DNA of 64,000 nt from Chrysophaeum taylorii (taxonomy: Eukaryota; Sar; Pelagophyceae; Pelagomonadales; Pelagomonadaceae), in NCBI GenBank assembly GCA_029834535.1, contig JAQMWT010000379.1, positions 310,001 through 374,000 on the forward strand. The letters are read 5' to 3'. Below, piece by piece: positions 10,240-21,220 of the stretch (positions are counted from its first letter, which is position 1; each line of letters opens with the position of its first letter). A program made the position numbers and the translations under genes. Under the pieces are notes generated by a model. That model was not told where the DNA came from and made no database searches. It saw only the letters and a program-made list of their open reading frames with translations.

Positions 10240-11349
10240 TTATTGGTAACGTTCGTGTCTCACCTGGTCTTCGTTGACACCGGCCGCGATGGCGAGCTGT
10301 GCGAGCTCTTCGAACTTTTTGTGCCAGGTCGAACGCGGTTTCTCGCGGACTTTGTTGTTGCTTGCGTCGTCGTCGTCGTCGTCGTCGTTTGGCCGTTTGG
10401 CGTATTGTTCGTTGTCCGCTTCTTCTTCTTCTTCTTCTTCGTCGTCGTCGTCGTCGTCAGAGTGCGGGATCAAGGCCTCGTTTTTGGTGAAGTGCATCAT
10501 GGCGCTTGGCGGTTCTTCTCGTCGCTGGCGCTTGAATGAGGAGGAGGCGAGCTGCTGTTGTTGTTGTTCCTGCTTCTGCTGCTGCGACGGTTGCTGCTGT
10601 TTCTGTTGGTGCTGCGTTTGTTGGCGGGCATCGTTTGTTTGGGGGTCGCCAGAAGGGCCGGCCTCGACGAGGTCCTTGTTGAGTCGCTGCGTGTGGATGT
10701 AGGTCGCGCCTAGTTTGAGGAGGTGCTTCATGCAGGCCCACTGACGGCCCTGGCAGGCCTCGTCGAGGGGTGTCTGGCCGAAGGAGTCGTCCGAGGCGAC
10801 GTGGCCCTCCTCGTTGAGCATTTTGAGCTTGCTGTGTTCGTTGGGCGCGAGGCGTACCATCTCGTCGATGACGTCGACGTGGCCGCCGTGGCTCGCGATG
10901 TGGATGCACGTGAGGTTGTAGGTGTCACGGCGCTGGAGCTTGTCCCAGGTGGGTTTGAGACCCTGGACGCAGTAGAGGCTGCCGGCGTGGACGGCAAAGT
11001 GGAGGGCCGTCCAAAAGCGATAGGGGTAGGCCGCAGCCCTGGAATCCGTCGCTCCACGGCGGATGAGGAGGCGCACTACCCCGTCGTGGCCGTAGTAGCT
11101 CGCGATGTGGAGCATTCGTAACCCGTGGACGAGCTCTTCGTTGGCGTCGACAAAGCCGTAGGGTCTGATCTCTTCGTTCAACGAGGCCTCATCCCCTCGC
11201 GCTGCCATGGCAAACACACAATCCCGCGGTCGCTTCTCGATCAGTTGCGAGAAGTTGGTCGAGATAAAGGCGCTGAACTGCGAGAGCGCCATACGAGAAA
11301 TACCAGTCTCCGAACGCACGATCTCGCGACTTTTCTCTCGTTTTCTCAT
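10240..11349 (-). CDS. Ankyrin repeat protein with Gln and Asp/Glu runs
   Basis: Single exon, 369 residues, ATG at 11349. Residues 50-225 carry four to five ankyrin repeats (LHIASYYGHDGVVRLLIRRG, TALHFAVHAGSLYCV, CIHIASHGGHVDVIDEMV, TPLDEACQGRQWACMKHLL). After these come a Gln-rich stretch (about 240-270), a basic KRQRR patch that could be a nuclear signal, and two Asp/Glu runs encoded by GAC/GAA microsatellites, then a short helical C-terminus. Ankyrin repeats mediate protein binding; no catalytic domain is present. The low-complexity tail probably evolved by trinucleotide expansion. Function unknown. Confidence 0.85.
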   Translation of the reverse strand: MRKREKSREIVRSETGISRMALSQFSAFISTNFSQLIEKRPRDCVFAMAARGDEASLNEEIRPYGFVDANEELVHGLRMLHIASYYGHDGVVRLLIRRGATDSRAAAYPYRFWTALHFAVHAGSLYCVQGLKPTWDKLQRRDTYNLTCIHIASHGGHVDVIDEMVRLAPNEHSKLKMLNEEGHVASDDSFGQTPLDEACQGRQWACMKHLLKLGATYIHTQRLNKDLVEAGPSGDPQTNDARQQTQHQQKQQQPSQQQKQEQQQQQLASSSFKRQRREEPPSAMMHFTKNEALIPHSDDDDDDEEEEEEEADNEQYAKRPNDDDDDDDASNNKVREKPRSTWHKKFEELAQLAIAAGVNEDQVRHERYQ

Positions 11350-11855
11350 GTTTGGGTCAATCTTTGATGTTTTTTAGTTGAATGAAGCGCGATTCTGACG
11401 GGAAGATAACTGCAGAGATCTTGACGTTGGTCCAACGTACAACCGAACTGACGTTACAACCAGCCTTTTCAATATGAAGGGTAAGGGTTTGGATTAGAAG
11501 AGACATGTCAGAATCCTCGAATGCACCGTTGACCAGGGCCGTCACTTCACTGCGTGTTCAACTCAACTTTTGTTCGGCACACTCGTTTTTTCTTTTCGTC
11601 ACAACCACCGAGTTCGTCTCCATGGGCGTCCTCGTTGACCCCACCGTCTCGATACTCCTGCTCATACCCCAGCTCCAGCGTGCTCTAACCTCCCAGCGCG
11701 AAGCAGCTCGGCGGGCCACTGCACTCTAGCGGCCACCTTTCCACCACCGATGATCATCGGGGGTAGCGGCGTCCTCATGGTGTCGCTTCTCGACTACGTT
11801 CATCAGCTCGTGGCCCAGCTCCTTCGCTCAAATTCCCAACCGCTGCTGGGCCGAG
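11350..11855. other. Spacer upstream of mobile-element fossil
   Basis: Contains only short frames without recognisable domains. It lies between the start of the ankyrin gene and the element remnant, and may include decayed element sequence, since the frame reading into 11856 is open for some distance. Confidence 0.4.
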
Positions 11856-12893
11856 ATGTTTGTCCAATACGTTGGCTACCCCTCTCCAAGCTTGTTCGGC
11901 CTCGTGGGCACTCGCTTTCTAGGCACTGATGACGTTCTCGACGCCCACGGCAAGGCACTTCTCACGCACCTCAACCTTCGCAACCGCGGAGGAGTGCGGA
12001 CCACCTGGCACGACGGCTTACTCGAAAGCGTCCTCTCCATCGTCAGAGAGGCCGGCATCCCCGCCCTGTCCGAGGTTTTCGGCATCTTTGCTGACGTCGT
12101 CGCCCCTGCCGTTCGCACGCGCCTCTACGGCCGGTATCAAGGCAATCTCGCCCAACGCCCCGTCGTCCCGGACATCCCCACCACACTCGATACAGAGCAA
12201 CTCCGCGACCTCAAAACCCTCGCATGGGGTTCGCTCTATACCGCACACGCCCTCAGTCCCTCCCACCCGTCGCCTGTCGATCGGCGCGCAGCGCAAGTCC
12301 ACTTCGAGTACCTCGCTCAAACTGCTCGCGACAACGACGCCATCATCACCCAGCCTGGCGCGGCGCCCCCGCCTGGCTTCTCGGGCCCTGTCGAGCATCG
12401 GTTACGCAGCTACGGCACCGTCGCCCGCCTCGTCTTTGGTGCCTTCGGCGAGGCCAGCGCGGCATGCCACGCCCTCGCCAAAACATGCGCAGAGCGCATC
12501 GCCGCACGAACCTGGGTGGATCTGTGCCAACTTCACTGAGGCCAAGGCAGCCCAAACTCGCCGCATCTACCGCGAGTGGGGGATCGCCAACGTATTGGGC
12601 CGGGCGCGCTGTGCTCTCACCGCCCTCAGCCATGTCGTTGCCTCGGGCAGCCCAACCCAGGCCGCCCGCGCCCAGCAGGACGCCGCACTTCGTCGCACAT
12701 ACGTCCGGCGGCAGCACGCGTACGACCTACGGGCGGGGCCCGTCCTTTCTTCCCCCGCCCCGCGGCTCGGCGATGACCCCGACTAGGCCCCGCGTTCCCA
12801 TCTATGCTCTTCAGGCGCATCCCTCGTGTCCGTCCACACACAACGCACCAAAACTTTCAAGCACCCCCCTTCTTATCAGTCGACCTTAGAAAC
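11856..12893 (+). mobile_element. Fossil of a dispersed element (GTCGAC-terminus family), copy 1
   Basis: An open block of 227 codons (11856-12539) is followed by a stretch (12540-12790) whose DNA recurs at about 25950-26230, and by a terminus with CCCCCCTTCTTATCAGTCGAC at its core (GTCGAC at 12879-12884). The encoded text (RTTWHDGLLESVLSIVREAG, and later AKAAQTRRIYREWGIANV) recalls C-terminal regions of LINE-type retroelement proteins, but class is uncertain. It is broken and has no complete polymerase in the window. The same terminus recurs at five other places, which is the main evidence that this is a repeat family. It stops about 40 bp short of the 3' end of the next gene. Confidence 0.55.
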
Positions 12894-12930
12894 CACCACC
12901 ACCACCACCGAAGAACTCCTCCGACGGAGC

Positions 12931-15147
12931 CTAGATGGGCGGCGGTTCATGATGGATGGTCGGCGCGGAGACGAGGGTATCGAGCTCGTCGGCAAGCGCG
13001 GGGCCTTCGTAGCCCGCGATCATCTTGGGTGTGCCCCCATTCTCGATCCCGAGGGTCTTGGACCGCTCGCGGACGAGGTCTTGGACTTCGGTGACGACCA
13101 CCTGGCAGGCCGCGAGGGCGTGGTTTCTTAGGCGGGCCTTGTGTTTCGCTTTGAGCACTCGAATCGTCGCCTCGAGTTCCTCGATTTGCGCTTTGAGGCG
13201 CGCGTTCTCTCCCGAGAGCGAGGCAGTGGTGTTCAGGTGTCGCTCGGCTTGCTCCTTAAGCATCCGGCGCAGGTCCTCGGACCCCCTGGACCGTTCGGCC
13301 GCCTGTGACTACGGGTATTCGTCGCGAAATCGGAGGACGCACGAGTTCGGCCTCGAGGCGTAGGACGGCGGCGCGGGATGTCGCGAGCGCGTCTTTCGCG
13401 GCCAACGCGTCCTTGCGGTCCTCGTGGGTGGCCGCGTCGCGCTTCTCCAGGAGCGAGGTGGCCGCGGCAGCGCGGCGCTCGGCTAGCCGGCGTTCTTCCT
13501 CGAGATCGCGCCGGTGCAGCAGGTCGAGCCGGACTTTTGACGCCTCTGCCCGATGCAGCTCTTCTTGGATCTTGGATTCGTAGGCCGCGTTCGTGCGCGC
13601 GAGCGCTTCTTTCGTATCCGAATTTCGAAAGAGCTCTGGCGGCGGGACCGCCTCCTCGTCGTCGTCCGCGCCGGTCGTCGTAATCCGCGCCAAAGCCGTT
13701 CGGTGCTCGTCCTGGGGACGCGTCGAACGACAAAAAGGAGAGGGGCTAGCTGCCTACCTACCTTGAGGGTCTCGACGGCGGCGAGCGACGCCTGCAGGGC
13801 TGCGAGCTCCGCCTCCAGACCCTCGCTCGCGTTGGGCGCCGTCGAAGACGATAAGATTGCGTCGTCGTCGTCGTCCATTCGCGTCCCGGGGGAGGAGGTC
13901 TGGTCGACTCGCAAGGCGCCGTCGAGGGCTGCGTCGGCGCGCTTGCGCTCGGCGCGCAAAGCGCCGTGGTGGGCGTGCGCGAGCTCGAGGGCCTGGAGCT
14001 TAGCCTCGGTCGTCGCGAGCTTGGCGCCGAGGGCGTTCGTTTCGCTCAGCGAGTTGCGGTGATGCGCGCGCTCGAGCTCGGTTTCGTGCGCGTCGCGCAG
14101 CACCTTGACTCGCTCCTCGTGCTTGGCGCTCGCGTCGGCCATCGCCAGCGCGTGCCGCCGCCGGAGCTCGTCCATCTCCGCTTGCATCTCGGCCCGCGCC
14201 ACCTCGCGCTCTCTCGCTCGAACCTCCTCCTGTTGGTGCTTCCACTGCGAGGCGACCATCTCGTAGAGTTCGCGGCCGACCTCTCGCGCGTCGTCCTCCA
14301 CGTCTTCGACGTCCTCGACGTCCGCCCCGACGACGACCACGTGCCGCGCATGATCCCCCTCTGCAACGACGACGTGGTGACCGCTGCTTTTTGGCGAGAC
14401 GACGTCTTCTCGCGTTTGATTCTCTTCAGCGGCGGAGGAGGACGAAGTCTCTTCTTCGACTTCGTCTCCGCCTCCTCGAGACGACGGCGTCGCCGACGCC
14501 ACCGCGACGTCGTCGAGGCGAGACAAAGGTAGATGATTTGAAAAGTGATCGTCTTGCACCTCGGATACCGAGGGAGTCGGCACCTCGACGTCGCAGGCGC
14601 GCTCGAGGACAACCCGGCGCGCGGTCGCGAGGCCCGCCTGACTTTTCGCGAGCGCGTCGGCCGTCGCCGCGGCGCGGGCCTCGCACGTCTCCCGCCGCAC
14701 CTTGGCATCGTCGAGGCGCGACGATATGACAGCGAGCATGCGGTCCGAGGCGGCGAGGGAGTCGGTCTTGCCCCGGAGGCGGCCGAGATACGTCTCGACG
14801 GTCTCGACGTCAGCGATCGCCGTCCTCAACGCCGCGGCCGCGCGGTCGGCGTCCTGTCGCGCCGCCTCGACGAGACCCGCGGCGGTTCGGACCGAAGGAT
14901 CGAGGTCGACGCCGTCGATCTCGCTGACTTTTTGCGCCGCTTTCGAGACGGGGTCCTGCGACGTGTACGTCGCCAGCATTTGCCTCGCGTCCTCGGTCGC
15001 GCGCCGCGTCCGGTCGATCATCGTCGCGAGCGGGGACTGGGGGGACGCGGGCGTCACCGAGGGGTCCAAGGACCTCGGGGATTGCGGCCCGTCGCCCAGC
15101 AGATGCGCCATGCCGCGCAGGCATTTCGGACGGTGACGATGCGACAT
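12931..15147 (-). CDS. Coiled-coil protein, 708 residues
   Basis: Three exons on the minus strand: 15147-13762, 13711-13343, 13302-12931, joined in phase 0 by GT-AG introns of 50 and 40 nt. The ATG at 15147 (MSHRHRPKC) is followed 12 codons later by a second ATG at 15111. Long heptad-like helices rich in Ala, Arg and Glu occupy about residues 40-190 and 330-680 (for example QEEVRAREREVARAEMQ and LEEERRLAERRAAAAT), separated by an acidic Ser-rich linker. No recognised enzymatic domain. The start lies 56 bp from the start of TELO2 on the other strand, so the two probably share a promoter. A 934-codon minus-strand frame that overlaps TELO2 is an artefact of this gene's frame continuing upstream. 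Confidence 0.8.
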
Positions 15148-15203
15148 TGGTGGTTGTGGCAGGACGATCCCGACCCTTACCACCACTTTGTGCGGTGGTA
15201 ATA
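15148..15203. promoter_or_regulatory. 56-bp divergent promoter region
   Basis: The start codons of the coiled-coil gene (minus) and TELO2 (plus) are separated by 56 bp. Any promoter must be shared or lie inside one gene's 5' region. No TATA-like element stands out. Confidence 0.5.
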
Positions 15204-17811
15204 ATGACAAGCGGCACCACCCTCTTATCACCAGAGGACACGACCGCGTCGCCGCTCTATGGCCGCCTCGCGGCAACGCGCGGCTCGCTTCGCGCGCTCG
15301 GCGACCACGAGGTGGCAAAGCTGCGACGGCTCCTCCGAGAGGGCCGCCAAGCTCTGGAGACTGGTCGCGAAGACGAGCGATACGTCGCGGCCTGGGAATT
15401 TTGGGTGAGCAATGTGCTGCTGCGCGAGGTGAGCGCCATCGCGCGTGATGAGAGCTGGTGAAGCAACCACAGGTGGTTCCGCGGTGGGAGGGGATACTTT
15501 CCGAGGCTGAGCGAGGCGACCTCGTCGACGGCGTCGCCGTCGAGCTGTGCCCGGCGCGGTGGCGGCTGCTGGTCGCGTGCTGCGACTGCTTGGGAACGAG
15601 CGAAGACGAGCCCCCCGAGGCGGCGCGAGGTGCGACGGCCCGGATGGTTGCGCGAGTCGTGCGGGCGGTCTTCGACTCGGCGAGCCTGGGCGCCGCGTTC
15701 GCGGAGGTCGCCGAAGACGACGAGGATCTCCGACGCGCGACCGACGCCGTGTGCCGCCTGCCGGTGCGCGCGTCGAATGCGCTGGGCCGGCGGTGCCCGG
15801 CGGTCTTGGGAGGCGACTCCTGGTTTGGTGCGGTCTGCGACGCCCTCTTCAAAACTGGTGACCGACCGGCGCTGTTCGCGACGCTCGTCGCGCGGCTCGA
15901 GCTCGCCGGACGCGCGGCCGACGTCGCCGCGTCGTGGCGCGAGGCCGTTGGCGGTCGCGACGACGGCGCGCTGTTCGTCGCCCTCAAGGGCCGGGCGGTC
16001 GAGGCCGTGGCGACCCACATTCTGGCCCTCGGGTCGCGCGACCTGGTCGACGCGACCCTCGGCGAGGCCGCGGCGCGCTCGCCGGCGCTCCAGCGCTTCG
16101 CGACGCGCCTCGCGTCCGGTCGCGCGCGCCAGAAGCGGCTCCTCCCGGAGCGCGCTGCGGCGCTCGCGGTGCGCTTCGCGCGGCGCGACGCCGAGGTGTT
16201 TTGCGAGGCGCTGACGAGCGCAGCGGCCGTGTGGTCCGAGGCCGACCACGTCCGTGCCGCCGACGCGCGAACTAAGCGCTTCGTCACGCGAGTCGTGCTC
16301 TACGGCCTCCTCGTCGCCTCCAAGCCCGAGGTCGACGCGCTGACCTCCCACGTGTTGCGGGGCGTCAGCGCCCACCTCGACTCGACAGATACCGCCGACC
16401 GCGTCGATGCGATGGTCGTCGGCGAGACGTTTGCCCAGCGCACCGACCAGGAGCTCCGTTTCGAAGACCTCTCGGACGACGAGAGGAGCGCCGCGAGGGA
16501 GTTCGTGGCCGACGTCCTCGGCGACGAGGAGGTACGAGAGCCGTCGCCGGGAAAACCCCGCGGCGATGAGGCCGCCGCATGTATCGACGAAAAGGAGCCC
16601 TCTCCAAAAAAAAAGAAGCCGTCCTTCCAGTCGATGCGCCTTCGGCCGGACGACGTCGTGTTGAGCGGTAGCGAGAGCGACGAGGTAGAGGAGGAGGAGG
16701 AGGAGGAGGAGGAGGAGGAGGAGGAGGAGGACGACTTGGAGCCGTACGATCTGACTGACGACGGGGCCGACCTCGCGCCCGTCCCGCCGCCGCGGTACTT
16801 GCGCGAGCTCCTCGACCTCCTCAACACGAAGCTCGAGGCCGAGGACGCGCGGGATAGGCACGTCGCCGCCATCGCTTCCGCCGAGGCGCTCATCCGGGCG
16901 CAGCCGGCCGACCTCGCCGACGTCGCTGGCGAGCTCGCGCGGTCCTTGCTCCACGTCGACAACTACTTCGCCCTCGACGAATTCGCAGACCAGGCGCAGC
17001 TCGGCCTCAACGCCCTCGCCGCGCTCCGCCCGGTCGAGGTTGTCGCCGACTACCTCGCGCCCCACTTCTTCACGGGCGACCTCACCGTCTCGAAGCGACT
17101 CTGCATCCTCGACGTCTTGAAATCTGCATCGCGCGAGCTCGCGGGACGCATCGACCAACCCCAGCCGACCCCCCAACCCCTCGTCGACGCCGCGAAACCC
17201 AGAGTCCAGGGCAGGCGGGCGCTCGTCGCCGAGATCGCGCCCGCCAAGACTCGCCGCTGGGGCTATCGACGAAATCCGGTCGGCAGTACCCGCATCAACC
17301 GCTTTGCCGCGGTCGCTCCGCGATGCTTTTTCTTCCCGCTTCTCGTCGGCTACGCCACGCATGCGCACCTCGTCGAGAAGAACTCTACCTTCAAGACGCT
17401 CGTCAGGGCGCGCGTCGTCGACACCCTCTGCTGCTTTGTTGACTGCGTGCGCGCGACGCCCGTTGCGCTCTCCCTCGCGACGCACCTCCTCGCCTTCGCC
17501 TGGCAGGACGCTCACTCCAACGAGCCCGCGCTTCGCCGCGCGGCTCTCTACGCCGTTCTCACCGCCGTCTCCAGTGAGTTCTGTTTTGTTTTGTTATTCC
17601 TTTTCGTCGCGCCTCACGCGACTCGCCTCCAGCTGCTCACGACGCCCATGACCAGCTCGACCTCTTGTCTGGGAACGAGGTGGCCGGCACCCCGACATAC
17701 CACGACGTCATGCAGCTCGCCGACGCCGCGAGCTATGGCGACCCAGATCCCGGCGTCCGCGAGGTAGCCTCGGCGATCGCGGGCTACCTCCCTCGCCTCT
17801 TGATGATGTGA
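15204..17811 (+). CDS. TELO2: TELO2/TEL2-like telomere length regulation protein
   Basis: Three exons: 15204-15428, 15473-17573, 17633-17811 (introns 44 and 59 nt, GT-AG), 834 residues. Known family role: TELO2 with TTI1 and TTI2 forms the TTT complex, which stabilises newly made PIK-related kinases (TOR, ATM, ATR) together with Hsp90 and R2TP. Visible motifs: a helical-repeat N-terminus, a Lys/Ser-rich linker with a long Glu run (GAG repeat at about 16685-16731), then the conserved C-terminal block YDLTDDGADL (about residue 500), YLRELLDLL, the segment SKRLCILDVLKSASRELAG, TRRWGYRR (about 668) and a CFFFPLLVGY stretch (about 695). Length matches the family (about 700-850). The start is ATG after an in-frame TTG frame. 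Confidence 0.85.
16685..16731 (+). repeat. (GAG)n coding microsatellite in TELO2
   Basis: Near-perfect GAG repeat encoding an uninterrupted glutamate run in the acidic linker of TELO2. Confidence 0.95.
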
Positions 17812-18142
17812 CGCGCGTGTGGTTGAGTGCCTTTCTGGAATAATTCTAACAAGGTAGGTAGGTAGGTAGGTGCAAACCCCGAGCGTGGTGTTGGCCGAGG
17901 TGGAGGAGGATGGAGTCCGAAGCAAACCACGTCGTTCGTTATCATCATCATCAGCAGCATCATCATTGTCTCGATAAAGAAAAGAGGTCGTCGACATCTG
18001 TTGCGACGTGCGCTGAATCGAGGGCTGCCGACCAGAAGGGATCGGCGGCAAACAGATGCGGAGGGCCGGTGATGACGATATGGGACGCTACCCTCTGGAG
18101 TGCAGCACCTACGCGGCGGCGATGTCATCTGCTGCTGCTGCT
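17812..18142. other. Convergent spacer with (GGTA)n repeat
   Basis: Between the 3' ends of TELO2 and the ZGRF1-like gene. It has a short perfect GGTA tetranucleotide repeat (about 17851-17871) and an imperfect ATC-rich stretch (17938-17970). No gene seen. Confidence 0.6.
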
Positions 18143-19288
18143 TCATACTCTCTCACGGAAGCGGGCGCGTTCGCGCACGAGGTTGGTATCGAGAGCATCG
18201 GTTCGAGTTGTCATCTGCGACGACGAAAATTGATTGACGTGGAAGGTAGTAGTAGATGGCGTTCGCGAGAAACACGCACGTATACGACGACGTCGCGGGG
18301 CTTGGCGTCGGTCTCCTCCATCAAGGTAGACGAAGAAGGCGGGTTTTCATCATCCCACACAATGGGCACGGGGGGCTCGGCGCCGCCTAAACACAGACGT
18401 CGATTGAAGAAGCGCGAGACGACACGGACCGGTCGAGAGCATCTTAGCGACGACGGTTCGTTGCGCGGCGTATGTGGAGATGACGAGGACGCTGTCGACC
18501 TGGAGCGCGAGGAGCCTGGCGACGAAACGCGTGACGGCCGCGGCTTCCCACAAATTTGTATAGCCGTTGGGCCCGAATTCCTCTGGGGTTCGATTGGCCG
18601 TCGACAGGACGGCGAGGCGTGGTAGCGCGAGACGCGACGGGAGCTCGCGGAGGCGCTCGAGACGCGCGACAAGGTCGGAAAATCGCGGCTTGCGGACAGG
18701 AACGTCAAAGGCGTCCTTGGGACTGCGGGGCGGCGGCCTCTGAACGACCTCCTCGTCGTCGTCGGGGATCCGGACCGTGACGTGTTCGACGAGAAATGTC
18801 GCGCCCGGACCTTTGGCGTGCGCTCGGCGGTACGCGTCGTCGGAGCCCGAGGTCGCGACGCTCTGGCGCGACTTGGCGTCGATGACCTCGACGCTCCGCC
18901 TCTCGTGTCTCACGACCCCGTCGAACCACGTTTTTCGGAGCTTGGAGGGTCGATCGAGGCTGTAGCAGCACAGCTCCTCGAGCGACGACGCCTCCGGCTC
19001 CGGCGGGCCCTGGCAGTCCGGTGCGATCGGTCGCGGCCTCACGAACAACGCAGGCCGGGGGTGCGCCGTCTGGTGCGCTTCGGGCTCGGCGACCTGCACG
19101 AGGACGCCATCGATGGCGAAGGTCCCCGCGGTGGCGACGGCGTCGTTGACGGCACAGATTTTGGTGGTCCAGGAGGCGTCGAACAGCGCGAGGCTCGCGC
19201 CCGTCCGCACCAGCAACCCATCCGTCCACCGCTTGTGCTTTTTGGTCGCGGCGTCCCGCGTGTACAGGCAGGCCTCGACGACCTCCAT
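18143..19288 (-). CDS. ZGRF1-like protein: two DUF2439 modules plus SF1 helicase-lobe remnant
   Basis: Three exons: 19288-18430, 18386-18280, 18214-18143 (GT-AG introns of 43 and 65 nt), 345 residues. Two copies of a short module share Lys..Arg/Lys-Trp/Thr-Trp-x-Asp-Gly: YTRDAATKKHKRWTDGLL (W21) and KLRKTWFDGVV (W121), spaced exactly 100 residues apart. This is the DUF2439 signature of ZGRF1 and yeast Mte1, proteins of homologous-recombination repair. The C-terminus resembles the second RecA lobe of UPF1-type SF1 helicases: NLWEAAAVTRFVARLL, VLVISTYAAQRTVV, then KPRDVVVYMTTRTD, parallel to the N-x-x-EA, ITPYxxQ and GxExDxVIxSxxRxN motifs. No Walker A or DExx box is present, so it cannot be an active helicase by itself. 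ZGRF1 of animals combines DUF2439 with such a helicase. Confidence 0.6.
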
Positions 19289-19735
19289 CCTTCGTAAAAA
19301 ACACAACGGGTTTACAACGGGTTTTATAATGCAGCACACTCATGAATGCGGTGGTTTTGGTCTTAGGATTTTAAAATGTCGACTGCTGACATGATAAGAG
19401 GGGGTGTGCGCGTGCGGGGTCTCGAGGGACTTGGTGCGCAGTGTGGTGACATGAGGGATGTGCCAGGAATGCGACAGTGGGCATCCCGTTCAGGTGATCG
19501 GGGTAAAGACGGGAGGTATAGGATACTCAACAAAAGAATGTGACGCGGAGTGCAGTGAGGGGGCACTTGCCGAAGCTGGCACCCCTCGAGAAGACGGGCT
19601 TGGGCGGAGTCGCGGGGTCATACGAAGAGAGGAGAGAGTCGGCCCGCGAGGCGTACGCGTCCTGCCGCCACACAAACGTGCGGCGTGTGGTCTTGCGGTC
19701 CGTTCGCACCACGTAACACTTAACGGACGGCGTCG
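19289..19735. other. Divergent spacer with element terminus
   Basis: Lies between the starts of the ZGRF1-like gene (minus) and the GT15-like gene (plus). It contains a minus-strand copy of the GTCGAC-terminus element end (about 19365-19500). The rest shows no reliable coding sequence, although several short frames are open. Confidence 0.5.
19365..19500 (-). mobile_element. GTCGAC-terminus element end, copy 2
   Basis: Read on the minus strand: a GGCACATCCCTC-like stretch, CGCACCAAG, CACGCGCACA, CCCCCTCTTA and then CAGCAGTCGACATTTTAAAA. The same ordered blocks occur at copies 1, 4 and 6. GTCGAC is at 19378-19383. Only the terminal about 130 bp is recognisable. It sits about 80 bp upstream of the ZGRF1-like start codon. 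Confidence 0.6.
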
Positions 19736-21220
19736 ATGCGGTGGGACCGTTGTCGTCGTCATGCCGCCGCCGTGTTGTTGTTCGTCGCGCTCGCGGTGGG
19801 GCGATCCCCCAAAAGGGAGCGACGGCACGCGTCGAAAAGAAGGCGGCGGCGCGACGCAGGTCCTCCTCCTCCTCCTCCTCCTCCTCCTCCTGCGGCACCG
19901 CCCCCGCCTTCAATGGTGGCGCTGCAGCCCCCCCCCCCATCACAGAGCGGTGAGTTCTTCAAGCGGCGCACCGATCCCCACTTGTTGTTGACGAGCCTTT
20001 TGGATCACTACTGCAGCGGGCGGCGGCGGTCCCGCGACGTGATCATCTACCTGGGCCAGAAGCAACACTCGAGCTACGACGCGACGCACAAGAATACTTT
20101 GAACGCGTCGATGGCGAGCCTCGGAGAGAACTACAGAGCCATCGGCGAGACCGACGTGATCGTGTGGCACGAGGGCGACTTAGGCCCCGAGGACGCCGAC
20201 GCCCTGTCGGGCGTGACCAACGTTCGATTTTGCCTGCTTACGAACGCGACGGGCTGGTCGGTGCCTCCGTGGATCGACGTCGCGCGACTCCCGCCCATGA
20301 CGTGGAGCCTGGGGTACCGCAAGATGATTCGGTTTTACGCGGTCACGGTCTGGCACACCTTGTGGCGGCTCGGGTACGAGTACGTGATGCGAATGGACGA
20401 CGACTCGTTTGTGCTGAGTCGCGTCGAATACAACGTCTTCGAGTCGCTCCGGCGCCGCGGTCTTCTGTACGCGTACAGGATGCTGTCGGCCGAGTGCCCG
20501 CGGGCCTTTTCGGATTTTGTAAGGGACTTTGTCGGGCGCATCTTCCAGGGGGCGCGAGACCCCGAGCGATCCAAGGTCCTCGCGTCGTACGAGAGCGCGA
20601 TGCGCTCCGCCGATGTCGACGTCGACTTCGTCAACATGTGCACCAAGTTCCCGCGACACTGCCGCGCACCCCTCAAGCGCGACCGCATCCGGAACGAAGT
20701 CCAAAAGCTCGACCTGGACCACCACCCCGAATTGATCGCCTTCGCCATCTCGCGCGGCATGCCCTACTGTGCCGCCATCGGACAATACGGCTACTACAAC
20801 AATTGGTTCGTCACCAAGATCGATTGGTGGCGCACCCACCAACACGCAGCGGCCATGATAAAAGCCTTCGACGCCTCGGCCTTAATTTTTACCCACCGCA
20901 GCAACGACCTCATTTTCCAGACGGCTGTTCTTCGCTTGTTCATGCCTCCGCATCAACGTTTCCGCCACGTCGACTTCACCTACCAGCACCACACCATGCG
21001 CCAGGGCAGGGTCCAGTACGGGGGAATTGAGTCGGGGGTCCTCGACGCTCGCGCGACCGATCGACTCCGAGACTACGCGGCGCAATACGGCGGCGTCGTG
21101 CGATCCTGCAGTGTTGTGGACCGTCACCACGGAAGCCCGCAGCGCATCCTCTACGTCAACCCGGGGACCACTTCCACAGCTCCGGCCTGCGGCCTCGACG
21201 GTGAGATGGATTTCGTCTAA
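19736..21220 (+). CDS. GT15-like alpha-1,2-mannosyltransferase (KRE2/MNT1 type)
   Basis: Intronless, 494 residues, ATG at 19736. A type II signal anchor (AAAVLLFVALAVG) is followed by a basic and Pro-rich stem, the proline run being a CTC microsatellite, then the catalytic domain. Key stretches match the KRE2/MNT1 family, which adds alpha-1,2-mannose in the Golgi: GYRKMIRFYAVTVWHTLW, then the metal/donor-binding YVMRMDDDSFVL (Asp221-223), and YGYYNNWFVTKIDWW near the C-terminal third (family form: NFEIADLNFWR). Cys residues of the lumenal domain are present. Acceptors in this organism are unknown; N- or O-glycan mannosylation is inference. Confidence 0.75.
   Translation: MRWDRCRRHAAAVLLFVALAVGRSPKRERRHASKRRRRRDAGPPPPPPPPPPAAPPPPSMVALQPPPPSQSGEFFKRRTDPHLLLTSLLDHYCSGRRRSRDVIIYLGQKQHSSYDATHKNTLNASMASLGENYRAIGETDVIVWHEGDLGPEDADALSGVTNVRFCLLTNATGWSVPPWIDVARLPPMTWSLGYRKMIRFYAVTVWHTLWRLGYEYVMRMDDDSFVLSRVEYNVFESLRRRGLLYAYRMLSAECPRAFSDFVRDFVGRIFQGARDPERSKVLASYESAMRSADVDVDFVNMCTKFPRHCRAPLKRDRIRNEVQKLDLDHHPELIAFAISRGMPYCAAIGQYGYYNNWFVTKIDWWRTHQHAAAMIKAFDASALIFTHRSNDLIFQTAVLRLFMPPHQRFRHVDFTYQHHTMRQGRVQYGGIESGVLDARATDRLRDYAAQYGGVVRSCSVVDRHHGSPQRILYVNPGTTSTAPACGLDGEMDFV

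Noticed and set aside
10243-10702. Plus-strand frames rich in Val or Ser and Phe runs
   Set aside because: They are translations of the complement of the Asp/Glu/Gln microsatellites of the ankyrin gene.
13483-16287. 934-codon minus-strand frame overlapping TELO2
   Set aside because: Its first half is antisense to conserved TELO2 exons and is Ser/Arg/Thr-rich. Only the part below 15147 belongs to the coiled-coil gene.
18195-18210. tRNA B-box-like GGTTCGAG
   Set aside because: No A box or cloverleaf could be drawn around it, and it lies in the last exon and intron of the ZGRF1-like gene.
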